Below are positions 8,328-16,089 of a stretch of DNA of 64,000 nucleotides, piece by piece (the stretch's first letter is position 1; each line of letters begins with the position of its first letter). A model generated the notes under the pieces. The model was not told the origin of the DNA and ran no database searches. It saw nothing but the letters and a program-made list of their open reading frames with translations. The position numbers were made by a program, and so were the translations under genes. The stretch covers positions 1 through 64,000 of the forward strand of contig JAUNEN010000010.1 in assembly GCA_030525525.1 (NCBI GenBank), in the 5' to 3' direction. Source of the DNA: Erysipelotrichaceae bacterium (GTDB lineage: Bacteria > Bacillota_I > Bacilli_A > Erysipelotrichales > Erysipelotrichaceae).

Positions 8328-10083
8328 TCACACCTTGCATGCGGTCGATGATTTCATAAAGCTTCAGATACGGCTCATCGATCATGCCGTTCACATTTCC
8401 GAATTCCATGATCTGTTCTGAATCCGAAGTTTCAAATCCGCTTTCCGAACCGCTGTTCGGGTTACCGGTTTTTGCAAATGAAATCCAGTATTCATTCATC
8501 AGATCAGACAGCTTCCTGTCATCTTCATCATAGAGCTTTGACTTGTCAGGAATGTTATGGAATGCATATACCATCTCTCCGCTGTGCCAGCAGCCAAGTC
8601 TTCCGTTTGACTTTGTGAACAGATACTGCCAGACAGGCACATTGTTTTCATTCTCCAGTCTGTTGAGAGCGTGGTGCGAATAATTGAAGAACACCGCCCC
8701 ATAGATTTCAGCCCACGCCTGATCTGCTTCTTCATCCGTCTGTACCGGATAAAGGGCAAGAACTTCATCTGCATATTCATTGAAGAATGCTCTGACCTTC
8801 TGCTCATAATTTTTCAGGCTTGCTTTGGAGAACAGAATGAACGGTCCGCTTTCCTCCGCATTGAATCCATGCAGAAGTGCTTTTTCATTATGAACGCCGT
8901 TTTTTCTTAAGCTGTACGGCGTATCCGGCAGCACATACCCGTCAATTGTCACATGATGCTGGGTTGCCTGCTCATTGACAAGCTTCTCAGCATCCAGGCT
9001 TCTCAGCTCTTCAACTGAACTGCATCCGTATCTTTCCATCAGATCTTTCCCCGATGAAAGCGCTTCATCATAAAGTCTGTATGAATGCGGCGGTTCAGGC
9101 GAAGAAATCGTCGAGCTTTCCATGACTGCTCTTTCAAACAATCCTTCCGCAAGCGGCGACACGCATAATGCATCCACGCAGACAGCACCTGCCGATTCTC
9201 CGATCAAAGTCACATTCTCAGGATCCCCGCCGAAAGCGGCGATATTGTCTCTGACCCATTCCAGGGCTTTGATCTGATCGAGAAGTCCATAGTTACCGGT
9301 TGTATGATCGGCATCTTCTTCTGCCAGCTCATCGAGGGCAAGAAATCCGAACACACCGAGACGATAGCCCATATTGACACAGATCGCTCCCTTTTCGGCA
9401 AATCCCTGACCGCTGTAATCCGCATACCAGGGCTGCCCTGTCTGCAGCGATCCGCCATGGATATAAACAATGACCGGCAGCTTTTCACATTCGCCATGCG
9501 GTCTCCAGATATTCAGATACAGACTGTCCTCACTGACTGCTTCACGGTATTGATCATCAAGTCTGATTTCATAATCATGATATCCGATGATCTGAGTCAG
9601 GCTGTCAATGACCGGCAGATTGCGTGACTGCATGGACATCGGCGCAAATTCATCGCATTCCCTGATTCCTTCCCAGCTTTCGGCATCCTGCGGCTTTTTC
9701 CATCTGAGTTCTCCAACCGGAGGTGCGGCATAAGGAATCCCGGCAAAGAGTTCTGATTTTTCACCTTCCAGAACAACGCCTCTGACATCTCCGTACTCTG
9801 TTTTCACAGTTTCCGTACGGATCACTTCCTTTGTATCATATGCTTTGACTTTCTGAAGCGGCGGCCATGATACAGCCGCAATCAATACAAAGATAACGAT
9901 ATAGGCTAACAGCTTAACGGCCTTCTTCCACCATACGTCATGAAAGAAACCTTTTGAATTGAGAATGATGAATATTGCAAGAAGTGCAATCCACAGAGCC
10001 CAGCCGAACAGTGTATTTCTGTTCAGCTCAAGAAACGCAGCCATGATTATACTTGTCAGGCCGATCAGAATCATATAAATCAT
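8323..10083 (-). CDS. Membrane-anchored type-B carboxylesterase
   Basis: 586 residues from the ATG at 10083, chosen for its AGGGG site; a longer frame to 10152 lacks one. About three N-terminal hydrophobic segments occupy the first ~85 residues. A full carboxylesterase type-B domain follows: FAGIPYAAPPVGELRW, EDSLYLNIWRP, YIHGG, and GESAG with the catalytic serine near residue 295. HSGEMVYAF supplies the likely catalytic histidine. These enzymes hydrolyse carboxylic esters of varied alcohols. The membrane-anchored N-terminus is unusual for bacterial PnbA-type esterases and probably places the catalytic domain at the outer face. The substrate is unknown. Confidence 0.85.
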   Translation of the reverse strand: MIYMILIGLTSIIMAAFLELNRNTLFGWALWIALLAIFIILNSKGFFHDVWWKKAVKLLAYIVIFVLIAAVSWPPLQKVKAYDTKEVIRTETVKTEYGDVRGVVLEGEKSELFAGIPYAAPPVGELRWKKPQDAESWEGIRECDEFAPMSMQSRNLPVIDSLTQIIGYHDYEIRLDDQYREAVSEDSLYLNIWRPHGECEKLPVIVYIHGGSLQTGQPWYADYSGQGFAEKGAICVNMGYRLGVFGFLALDELAEEDADHTTGNYGLLDQIKALEWVRDNIAAFGGDPENVTLIGESAGAVCVDALCVSPLAEGLFERAVMESSTISSPEPPHSYRLYDEALSSGKDLMERYGCSSVEELRSLDAEKLVNEQATQHHVTIDGYVLPDTPYSLRKNGVHNEKALLHGFNAEESGPFILFSKASLKNYEQKVRAFFNEYADEVLALYPVQTDEEADQAWAEIYGAVFFNYSHHALNRLENENNVPVWQYLFTKSNGRLGCWHSGEMVYAFHNIPDKSKLYDEDDRKLSDLMNEYWISFAKTGNPNSGSESGFETSDSEQIMEFGNVNGMIDEPYLKLYEIIDRMQGVK

Positions 10084-10255
10084 TTGACAAACCCCTTCGC
10101 ATACCAATTGTAATGAATTGCATCTTCCGATTCCATTCAAACAATCACGCATCCTGATGATTAAGATTTTATATTATCCAAAAACTGTGAAGAAAACGTG
10201 AAGAATTCCGTTTGTGTCATTTATTTTCATGTATGATTATAGGGGGGATTTTTTT

Positions 10256-11731
10256 ATGGCAGAAAAGAAAAGCAGCACAAAAAAGATTCCCGCAGCAGGA
10301 ATTATCGCAATCATCGGCGGTCTGCTCGCAGCAGCTGTCTGTGCGGTTCTGTTTCTCAACAAATGGCAGCTTGAGCTCAAAGTCAACGGAGAAGAAACTG
10401 TCCATGTCGAATATGGAGATTCCTATGCGGACGAAGGTGCATCATGTACCTACTACGGATCAATACTTCCATTTATCAGAAAAGATATTGAAGTCACGGT
10501 TTCCGGAAATGTCGACACAAAGAAAACCGGAACCTATACCCTGACCTACACGGCAGATTCCAAAGAACTGCATGCAGAAAAGACCAGAACAGTCGTTGTC
10601 GAGGATACCACTCCTCCTCAGATCGTTCTGAAATCCGAACCTGATTCCTATACTCCCTACAACCATCCGTATACGGAGGAAGGATTCACTGCCACCGACA
10701 ATTATGACGGCGATATCAGTGACAAGGTTGTATCAGAAGAAAAAGACGGAAAGGTCTATTATACAGTCACGGATTCCAGCGGCAACAAAGCAACAGCCGA
10801 AAGAACCATCGTCTATGATGACAGAGAACCTCCGGTCATTACGCTGATCGGCGGCGATACAATCACGCTTCATGTCGGCGATACGTTCTATCATGAATGG
10901 GAAATCATTGATGACTGCGACGGAGAGCTTTCCGAACAGGCAGAGATTACAAAAGATGTGGATACATCAAAACCCGGCACCTATACGGTTACCTATTCAA
11001 TCACTGACAGTCACGGCAATTCGGCAAGCGCAACCCGCACGGTCATTGTTGAAGAAAGACCTGTCAACCCCACTCCGAGCGGCGGAAGCGGTGATGCCAA
11101 AACGATTTATCTGACATTTGATGACGGTCCCGGTCCCTATACGGATCAGCTGCTGTCGATCTTAGCGCAATACAATGTCAAGGCGACATTCTTCACAACC
11201 AGCGCATATCCTGCCTATGCATACTGCATGGCTTCAGCGGCAGCGGCAGGTCATACCGTATGTGTCCATTCAGCAACGCATAACTATGCACAGATCTATT
11301 CATCCGAAGATGCATACTGGGCTGACTTCAATGCCCAGAATGCAGTGATCGCAGCGCAAACCGGCGCCTACTCAACGATGTTCCGTTTCCCGGGCGGCTC
11401 AAGCAATACCGTCAGCCGCAATTACAACTCAGGCATCATGAGCAGACTTGCAGCACAGGCAGCGGCCTACGGCTATACCTATTTTGACTGGAATGTCTCC
11501 AGCGGAGACGCCGGTGAAACAACCAGCACTTCGGTTGTCTATCAGAATGTCATCAACGGCATTACGTGGTGCACCAACAACGGCGTACCTTCTGTCGTTC
11601 TTCAGCACGATGTCAAATCCTATTCGGTTGCGGCAGTTGCCGATATCATTGAATGGGGTCTTGCCAACGGCTATACATTTGCCCCTCTGACACCGGGCAG
11701 CTACGCTCCTCATCACGGAATCAACAACTGA
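10256..11731 (+). CDS. Membrane-anchored NodB polysaccharide deacetylase with Ig-like repeats
   Basis: 491 residues from the ATG at 10256 (AGGGGGG upstream). After an N-terminal anchor (residues ~11-34) come about three bacterial Ig-like/DUF5011 repeats, with recurring KTGTYTLTYT, DSSGNKAT and KPGTYTVTYS patterns. The NodB domain follows: TFDDGP near 286, the metal-site HSATH near 338, RFPGG near 377, DWN near 410 and LQHD near 448. All five NodB motifs are present, so the enzyme is probably active on cell-wall N-acetylated glycans such as peptidoglycan GlcNAc. Deacetylation confers lysozyme resistance in related bacteria. The Ig-like stalk projects the catalytic domain into the wall. Confidence 0.9.
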   Translation: MAEKKSSTKKIPAAGIIAIIGGLLAAAVCAVLFLNKWQLELKVNGEETVHVEYGDSYADEGASCTYYGSILPFIRKDIEVTVSGNVDTKKTGTYTLTYTADSKELHAEKTRTVVVEDTTPPQIVLKSEPDSYTPYNHPYTEEGFTATDNYDGDISDKVVSEEKDGKVYYTVTDSSGNKATAERTIVYDDREPPVITLIGGDTITLHVGDTFYHEWEIIDDCDGELSEQAEITKDVDTSKPGTYTVTYSITDSHGNSASATRTVIVEERPVNPTPSGGSGDAKTIYLTFDDGPGPYTDQLLSILAQYNVKATFFTTSAYPAYAYCMASAAAAGHTVCVHSATHNYAQIYSSEDAYWADFNAQNAVIAAQTGAYSTMFRFPGGSSNTVSRNYNSGIMSRLAAQAAAYGYTYFDWNVSSGDAGETTSTSVVYQNVINGITWCTNNGVPSVVLQHDVKSYSVAAVADIIEWGLANGYTFAPLTPGSYAPHHGINN

Positions 11732-11757
11732 TCAGGTCAATTGACCTGATCTTTTTC
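11730..11757 (+). terminator. Rho-independent terminator
   Basis: The perfect palindrome GATCAGGTCAA/TTGACCTGATC overlaps the stop region of the deacetylase gene and is followed by TTTTT. Confidence 0.8.
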
Positions 11758-11761
11758 ATTC

Positions 11762-11791
11762 AAAAAGATCACCTCGTTGAGATGATCTTTT
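11762..11791 (-). terminator. Rho-independent terminator
   Basis: An AAAAGATCA / TGATCTTTT stem with a loop of about ten bases. Read on the minus strand it ends in T-rich sequence after nrdG. Confidence 0.7.
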
Positions 11792-11800
11792 GTTTTGCAT

Positions 11801-12322
11801 TTACTGCAGATAGAGCACAACCTCTTTTGCTGCAAGTGTTTTCTTCAGATCAATGACTCTCTGATTTTCACTTCCCCTGAACTGAAGAGAGATGTTTTTC
11901 TTTTCTTCAATGAAAGGCCCGTCCACCAGCACATCGATATAAGACAGCATTTCATCTGTCACTTCCGTATGTTTGCGGCAGCCCTCAAGCAGATCGCGTT
12001 CATATACAAAACCGGTATAAGACCAGATATCCTTATGCGGCAGTTCCTTTTTCACACGTCTCAGCAGCTTGACAAGAACTCTCTGATTTTCCGGTTCAAA
12101 GGGCTCCCCGCCAAGCAGCGTCAGTCCCTGGATGTTCTCATCCGACAGCATTTCCATCAGGCTGTTTTCTGTTTCTTCCGTATAGGGTTTTCCGTAATTG
12201 AAATCCCATGTTTCCGGCTGAAAGCAGCCTTTGCAGCAGTTGGTGCAGCCCGAAACAAACAGTGTTGTTCTGACCCCTTCCCCGTCTGCGATGTCATATT
12301 GTTTTATATTTCCGTAATACAT
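11801..12322 (-). CDS. nrdG: Anaerobic ribonucleotide reductase activating protein
   Basis: 173 residues. A radical-SAM CX3CX2C cluster motif (CTNCCKGC) lies in the expected N-terminal position, followed by the GGEPFEPEN block that contacts SAM. NrdG cleaves SAM to install the glycyl radical on NrdD, whose gene lies about 3.7 kb away at 16064-18268 on the same strand. I place the start at the ATG at 12322, one base after the kinase stop. A GTG at 12331 would overlap that stop. The arrangement suggests translational coupling to the PfkB kinase gene. Confidence 0.92.
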   Translation of the reverse strand: MYYGNIKQYDIADGEGVRTTLFVSGCTNCCKGCFQPETWDFNYGKPYTEETENSLMEMLSDENIQGLTLLGGEPFEPENQRVLVKLLRRVKKELPHKDIWSYTGFVYERDLLEGCRKHTEVTDEMLSYIDVLVDGPFIEEKKNISLQFRGSENQRVIDLKKTLAAKEVVLYLQ

Positions 12323-12323
12323 T

Positions 12324-13256
12324 TCACTCACTCACATTTACATGAAGATCAAATTCTTCCGGCTGGAAACGCGGACAGACGCTTTCCTTTGTGCAGATAA
12401 CACTCGCCGCAAGCCTGGTACCGATTTTACATGACTCGGCAAGTGTTTTCCCGTAGGTCAGCCCGATTGTGCAGCCGGCAAAGAAGGCATCTCCGGCACC
12501 GGTGGTATCGATGACATCCACAATCTGCGCCGGCACATATCCGCTTTCGCCGTCTTTTGACGCAAACACTGCCCCATGCGAACCGAGTGTGACAACCATC
12601 TTCTCAAAGCCGGCTTTATGAATTCCTTTTTTCAGGAATTCGAGCATTTCTTCCGGTGCCCGGTTTTCACAGTCGATGCTGAAAAGCATGCCTGCCTCCT
12701 GCTCGTTGCATACAACGCAGGAACACCTGCGCAGCAGATCTCTCCGCTCCATCGCAAGGCTCATATTCGAGACAACAGCATAAACATCTTTGCCGTATTC
12801 TTTGGCAAGTGAAAAGATCTTCTTGAGAACCGGAACATCCATGTCGATCTCAACCGCAACCGAATCTGCTTTTTCAAAAATCTCTTTTCCGTGTTCATTC
12901 AGGACGTCGATAATCGGTGTCAGATCCGGCCGCTTGGAAATGGAGGCTGTCACATCACCGTTATTGTCAAAAACTGCCAGCCATGTGCCGAGTCCGTCAT
13001 CTGTTCGGACAATATAATCCGTTTTCACCTTGTGGCGTTTCAGCTTTTCGATGACATCGGTTGACATGCCGCTGTGATCAACAACCGATACGAAGGTCGG
13101 TCTGAGTTCTACATTGGCAATATCCTCCGCCACATTGCGTGCGACTCCGCCATGAGTCTGCACCACATACCCGACATTTCTGCCGCCCGGAATATACTGT
13201 GCAAGCGGATATCCTTTTACATCCACAAAGACTGCGCCAAATACCGTGATTCCCAT
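12324..13256 (-). CDS. PfkB family carbohydrate kinase
   Basis: 310 residues, typical of the ribokinase/PfkB family. The second PfkB signature DTTGAGDAFFAG near residue 250 contains the catalytic aspartate and anion hole. The N-terminal RNVAEDIANV corresponds to the substrate-side GGxxxN region, in a divergent form. Family members phosphorylate sugars or nucleosides. The phosphate acceptor here cannot be told from sequence. Coupling to nrdG hints at nucleoside or pentose metabolism, but that is inference. GAGAGGA precedes the ATG. Confidence 0.85.
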   Translation of the reverse strand: MGITVFGAVFVDVKGYPLAQYIPGGRNVGYVVQTHGGVARNVAEDIANVELRPTFVSVVDHSGMSTDVIEKLKRHKVKTDYIVRTDDGLGTWLAVFDNNGDVTASISKRPDLTPIIDVLNEHGKEIFEKADSVAVEIDMDVPVLKKIFSLAKEYGKDVYAVVSNMSLAMERRDLLRRCSCVVCNEQEAGMLFSIDCENRAPEEMLEFLKKGIHKAGFEKMVVTLGSHGAVFASKDGESGYVPAQIVDVIDTTGAGDAFFAGCTIGLTYGKTLAESCKIGTRLAASVICTKESVCPRFQPEEFDLHVNVSE

Positions 13257-13310
13257 TGTATCGTTTTCCTCTCTTATGCAAAAAGAATATCACACAACCG
13301 CATGACTTTA

Positions 13311-13342
13311 AGAAGAAAAAAAAGAAGGAAGAAATTCTTCCC
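13311..13342 (-). terminator. Rho-independent terminator
   Basis: A GGAAGAA/TTCTTCC hairpin followed on the minus strand by a long T-rich stretch, just after the DUF1232 gene. Confidence 0.7.
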
Positions 13343-13355
13343 TCCAATCGATGAA

Positions 13356-13763
13356 TTATGCCTGTGTTCCTGCTTCCTTCCACTGTTTGTATGCTTCGAT
13401 TTCAGGTGCGATCAGCTTCATTGCAACAGCGATGACAGCAGCGTCATCAACCTGTCCGAGCAGCGGGATGCTGTCGGGGATCAGGTCCTTTCCTTTGATC
13501 AGATACAGGAATGCACTGACAAGTGCCGCAATAACCTTCGGTGAAACCTCTGTATATTCTTTTGTGATATAGCTTTTGACCATGGAGATCATTGTCGGAA
13601 TATTGGCAATGTCTTCACCGACATACGGGATGTCCTTAACCTTCTCCTGAACACTTTCAAGAAGTTCATTGATCTTTGAAGGATCGTTGATGAGTTCCTG
13701 TGCCTGGCTCATACCGGAGTCGAGCACTTCTTTTGCTTTATCAAGATTGAATTCGTTTGCCAT
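13356..13763 (-). CDS. DUF1232 (YkvA-type) protein
   Basis: 135 residues from the ATG at 13763, selected by a perfect AAGGAGG; a longer frame starts at 13814. The C-terminal block AALVSAFLYLIKGKDLIPDSIPLLGQVDDAAVIAVAMKLI is the DUF1232 core, with its LIPDxIPxxGxxDD pattern. The N-terminal half is helical and acidic. DUF1232 proteins are small and weakly hydrophobic, with no established biochemical role. A terminator follows, so the gene is probably transcribed alone. Confidence 0.85.
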   Translation of the reverse strand: MANEFNLDKAKEVLDSGMSQAQELINDPSKINELLESVQEKVKDIPYVGEDIANIPTMISMVKSYITKEYTEVSPKVIAALVSAFLYLIKGKDLIPDSIPLLGQVDDAAVIAVAMKLIAPEIEAYKQWKEAGTQA

Positions 13764-13946
13764 GGATTTTTCCTCCTTGAATTCATTTTCTGCTGAATGA
13801 TCCGTATTTGTCAATCTGTATCAGAGCAGATCATTTTTTCTGACTTTGATGTTCTTCCGTAAAGTGTGCAAATGAACAAAACCCGTCTCCCCTTTGTAAA
13901 ACGGTGTATAATATTTTAGTTGACTCAATATACGGAGATGAAAGAA

Positions 13947-15707
13947 ATGACATTGAAAGAAGTTAAAACACCGTGGGTTCCGTATCTCGGGGATGTGCCT
14001 GCACACCTCGATTACTTTGAAGGAACCATGTATGAAGCTGTTGAAAAAATAGCCAATGAGTATCCCAACAACATCGCATTCGATTTCATGGGACGCTCCA
14101 CAACATATAAGCGCATGATCACTGAGATCAACCGCTGCGCAAAATCGCTGCGTACAATCGGCGTCCGTCAGGGCGACCGTGTTACCATTGCAATGCCCAA
14201 CTGCCCGCAGGCTATCTACATGTTCTATGCAGTCAACCTGATCGGTGCGATTGCCAATATGATCCACCCGCTTTCGGCAGAGAAGGAAATTGAATTCTAT
14301 CTCAATGCATCGGAAAGCGTCACTGCGATCACTCTCGATCAGTTCTACCACAAGTTTGAAAAGATCAGAGCGAACACAAAGATCGTGAACATCATCATCG
14401 CTTCCGTCAAGGATGAGCTCTCCCAGCCCTTAAGAACAGGCTACATGCTCACCGAAGGCAGAAAGATTCAGAAGATCCCTGCCGATGCACCGGTGATCAG
14501 ATGGAATGAATTTATGAACCTCGGAAAATATTGTTTCTGGAATTATAAGGTTCATACCGAAGCTGATGATACTGCCGTCATCCTCTATTCAGGAGGCACC
14601 ACCGGCACAACCAAGGGAATTATGCTGACAAACAAGAACTTCAACGCTCTGGGTCAGCAGGTTATTGCCGCAAACCCGATGTTCAGACCGGGCGACCGCA
14701 TGCTGGCGGCGATGCCTTTATTCCATGGATTCGGTCTTGGCGTATGTGTTCACACCATGCTTTCGCAGGGCGGCCGCTGCATTCTTGTCCCTCGCTTTAC
14801 TGCCAAGAGCTATGCAAAGCTGATCACCAAATACAAGTGCAACTTCATTGCCGGTGTTCCGACACTCTATGAAGCATTACTGAGACTGCCGTCCATGGAC
14901 AATGCAGATCTCTCCTCACTCAAAGGCGTCTTCTCAGGCGGCGATTCCCTTTCGATTGAGCTCAAAAAGAAATTCGATAAATTCCTGGCAGATCATAAAG
15001 CTGCCATTCAGGTCAGAGAAGGCTACGGCACAACCGAAACCGTTACTGCCTGCTGCCTGACCCCGAGAGACCGCTATAAGGAAGGTTCAATCGGTCTGCC
15101 CTTCCCGGATACATATATTAAGATCGTCAAGCCGGGAACTGACGAAGAGGTGCCGTATGGCGAAGAAGGAGAAATCCTGCTTGCCGGTCCGACCGTCATG
15201 AAGGGATATATGAACAACCCTGAAGAAACAGCTGAAACACTGCGTAAACATGATGACGGTCTGACATGGGTTTATACAGGCGATCTCGGCACGATGGACA
15301 ATGAAGGCTTCATCTACTTCCGCGGCCGTGCCAAGAGAATGATCATCTCTTCCGGCTACAACATCTACCCTGCCCAGCTCGAAAACATCCTCGATGCACA
15401 TGAGAAAGTTCAGATGAGCTGCATCATCGGCATCCCCGATCCCTACCGCATGCAGGCAGTCAAGGCGTTTGTCATGTTGAAACCGGGTGTTGCCGCAAAT
15501 GACGAGACAAAGCAGGAACTGATGGCTTACTGCAAATCGCATATTGCAAAATATGCAATGCCCAAAGACATTGAATTCCGTGAAGAACTTCCCAAGACAC
15601 TTGTCGGCAAGGTTGCCTACAGAGTTCTTGAAGAAGAAGAGCTTGCCAAAATAAAGGCAGCTGAAGAAGCTCTCAAAGCAAGTGAAGACGCGGAAAACAA
15701 GAAATAA
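13947..15707 (+). CDS. AMP-forming acyl-CoA ligase
   Basis: 586 residues. The start is the ATG at 13947, with ACGGAG nine bases upstream; an upstream in-frame TTG at 13920 is less likely. Motifs of the ANL superfamily are all present: the P-loop YSGGTTGTTKG, YGTTET, YTGDLG, the hinge region SSGYNIYPAQLE and a C-terminal catalytic lysine in TLVGKVAYR. The enzyme should activate a carboxylic acid through an acyl-adenylate to its CoA thioester. Length and motif spacing fit medium/long-chain or aromatic acid ligases; the substrate is unknown. A TATAAT-like element sits at 13907-13912. A strong terminator follows. Confidence 0.9.
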   Translation: MTLKEVKTPWVPYLGDVPAHLDYFEGTMYEAVEKIANEYPNNIAFDFMGRSTTYKRMITEINRCAKSLRTIGVRQGDRVTIAMPNCPQAIYMFYAVNLIGAIANMIHPLSAEKEIEFYLNASESVTAITLDQFYHKFEKIRANTKIVNIIIASVKDELSQPLRTGYMLTEGRKIQKIPADAPVIRWNEFMNLGKYCFWNYKVHTEADDTAVILYSGGTTGTTKGIMLTNKNFNALGQQVIAANPMFRPGDRMLAAMPLFHGFGLGVCVHTMLSQGGRCILVPRFTAKSYAKLITKYKCNFIAGVPTLYEALLRLPSMDNADLSSLKGVFSGGDSLSIELKKKFDKFLADHKAAIQVREGYGTTETVTACCLTPRDRYKEGSIGLPFPDTYIKIVKPGTDEEVPYGEEGEILLAGPTVMKGYMNNPEETAETLRKHDDGLTWVYTGDLGTMDNEGFIYFRGRAKRMIISSGYNIYPAQLENILDAHEKVQMSCIIGIPDPYRMQAVKAFVMLKPGVAANDETKQELMAYCKSHIAKYAMPKDIEFREELPKTLVGKVAYRVLEEEELAKIKAAEEALKASEDAENKK

Positions 15708-15730
15708 TTCCTGATCGGAAAAAAACTTAC

Positions 15731-15767
15731 AGCGGATGAAAGTCAATTGATCTTCATCCGCTTTTTT
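15731..15767 (+). terminator. Rho-independent terminator
   Basis: A perfect 10-bp stem AGCGGATGAA / TTCATCCGCT with an 11-base loop, followed by TTTTTT. Confidence 0.9.
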
Positions 15768-15909
15768 AATGAATGAAATCTTCAGGCAATAATAAACTGA
15801 CGATCATCTGCGATGTGCTGGATGCGGACCCGGTCTGATCTTTTTTCTTCTGACCTGCCATCTGATCCCACCTTCCCCTTTCTGTTAACTAAACGATAAG
15901 GAAGAAGTT

Positions 15910-16089
15910 ATGGATGACTTCTTTGTCTGGGTTAAGAAACATGAAGGATACCCGCATCTCAGCTTCTCAGGCATTGCAATGGAGTACATGTCAACCGTTC
16001 TCGGTCTGAAGATTGATATTACAGAAAAAAAACCTCTCATCCGAATTGAGAGGTTTCATTACATTAAAGGTGAAGAACTCTGTCCTTGA
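15910..16089 (+). CDS. Possible 59-residue protein or gene remnant
   Basis: An ATG at 15910 preceded by AAGGAAG opens a 59-codon frame (MDDFFVWVKKHEGYPH...) ending at 16089. It runs through the inverted repeat that serves as the nrdD terminator and into the antisense end of nrdD. That overlap makes it doubtful as an intact gene, and it may be the 5' remnant of a lost gene. The rest of the 15708-16063 gap holds two terminators and nothing else I recognise. Confidence 0.3.
   Translation: MDDFFVWVKKHEGYPHLSFSGIAMEYMSTVLGLKIDITEKKPLIRIERFHYIKGEELCP
16022..16055 (-). terminator. Rho-independent terminator of nrdD
   Basis: An AACCTCTCA / TGAGAGGTT stem. On the minus strand it is followed by a run of eight T, immediately after the nrdD stop. 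Confidence 0.85.
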
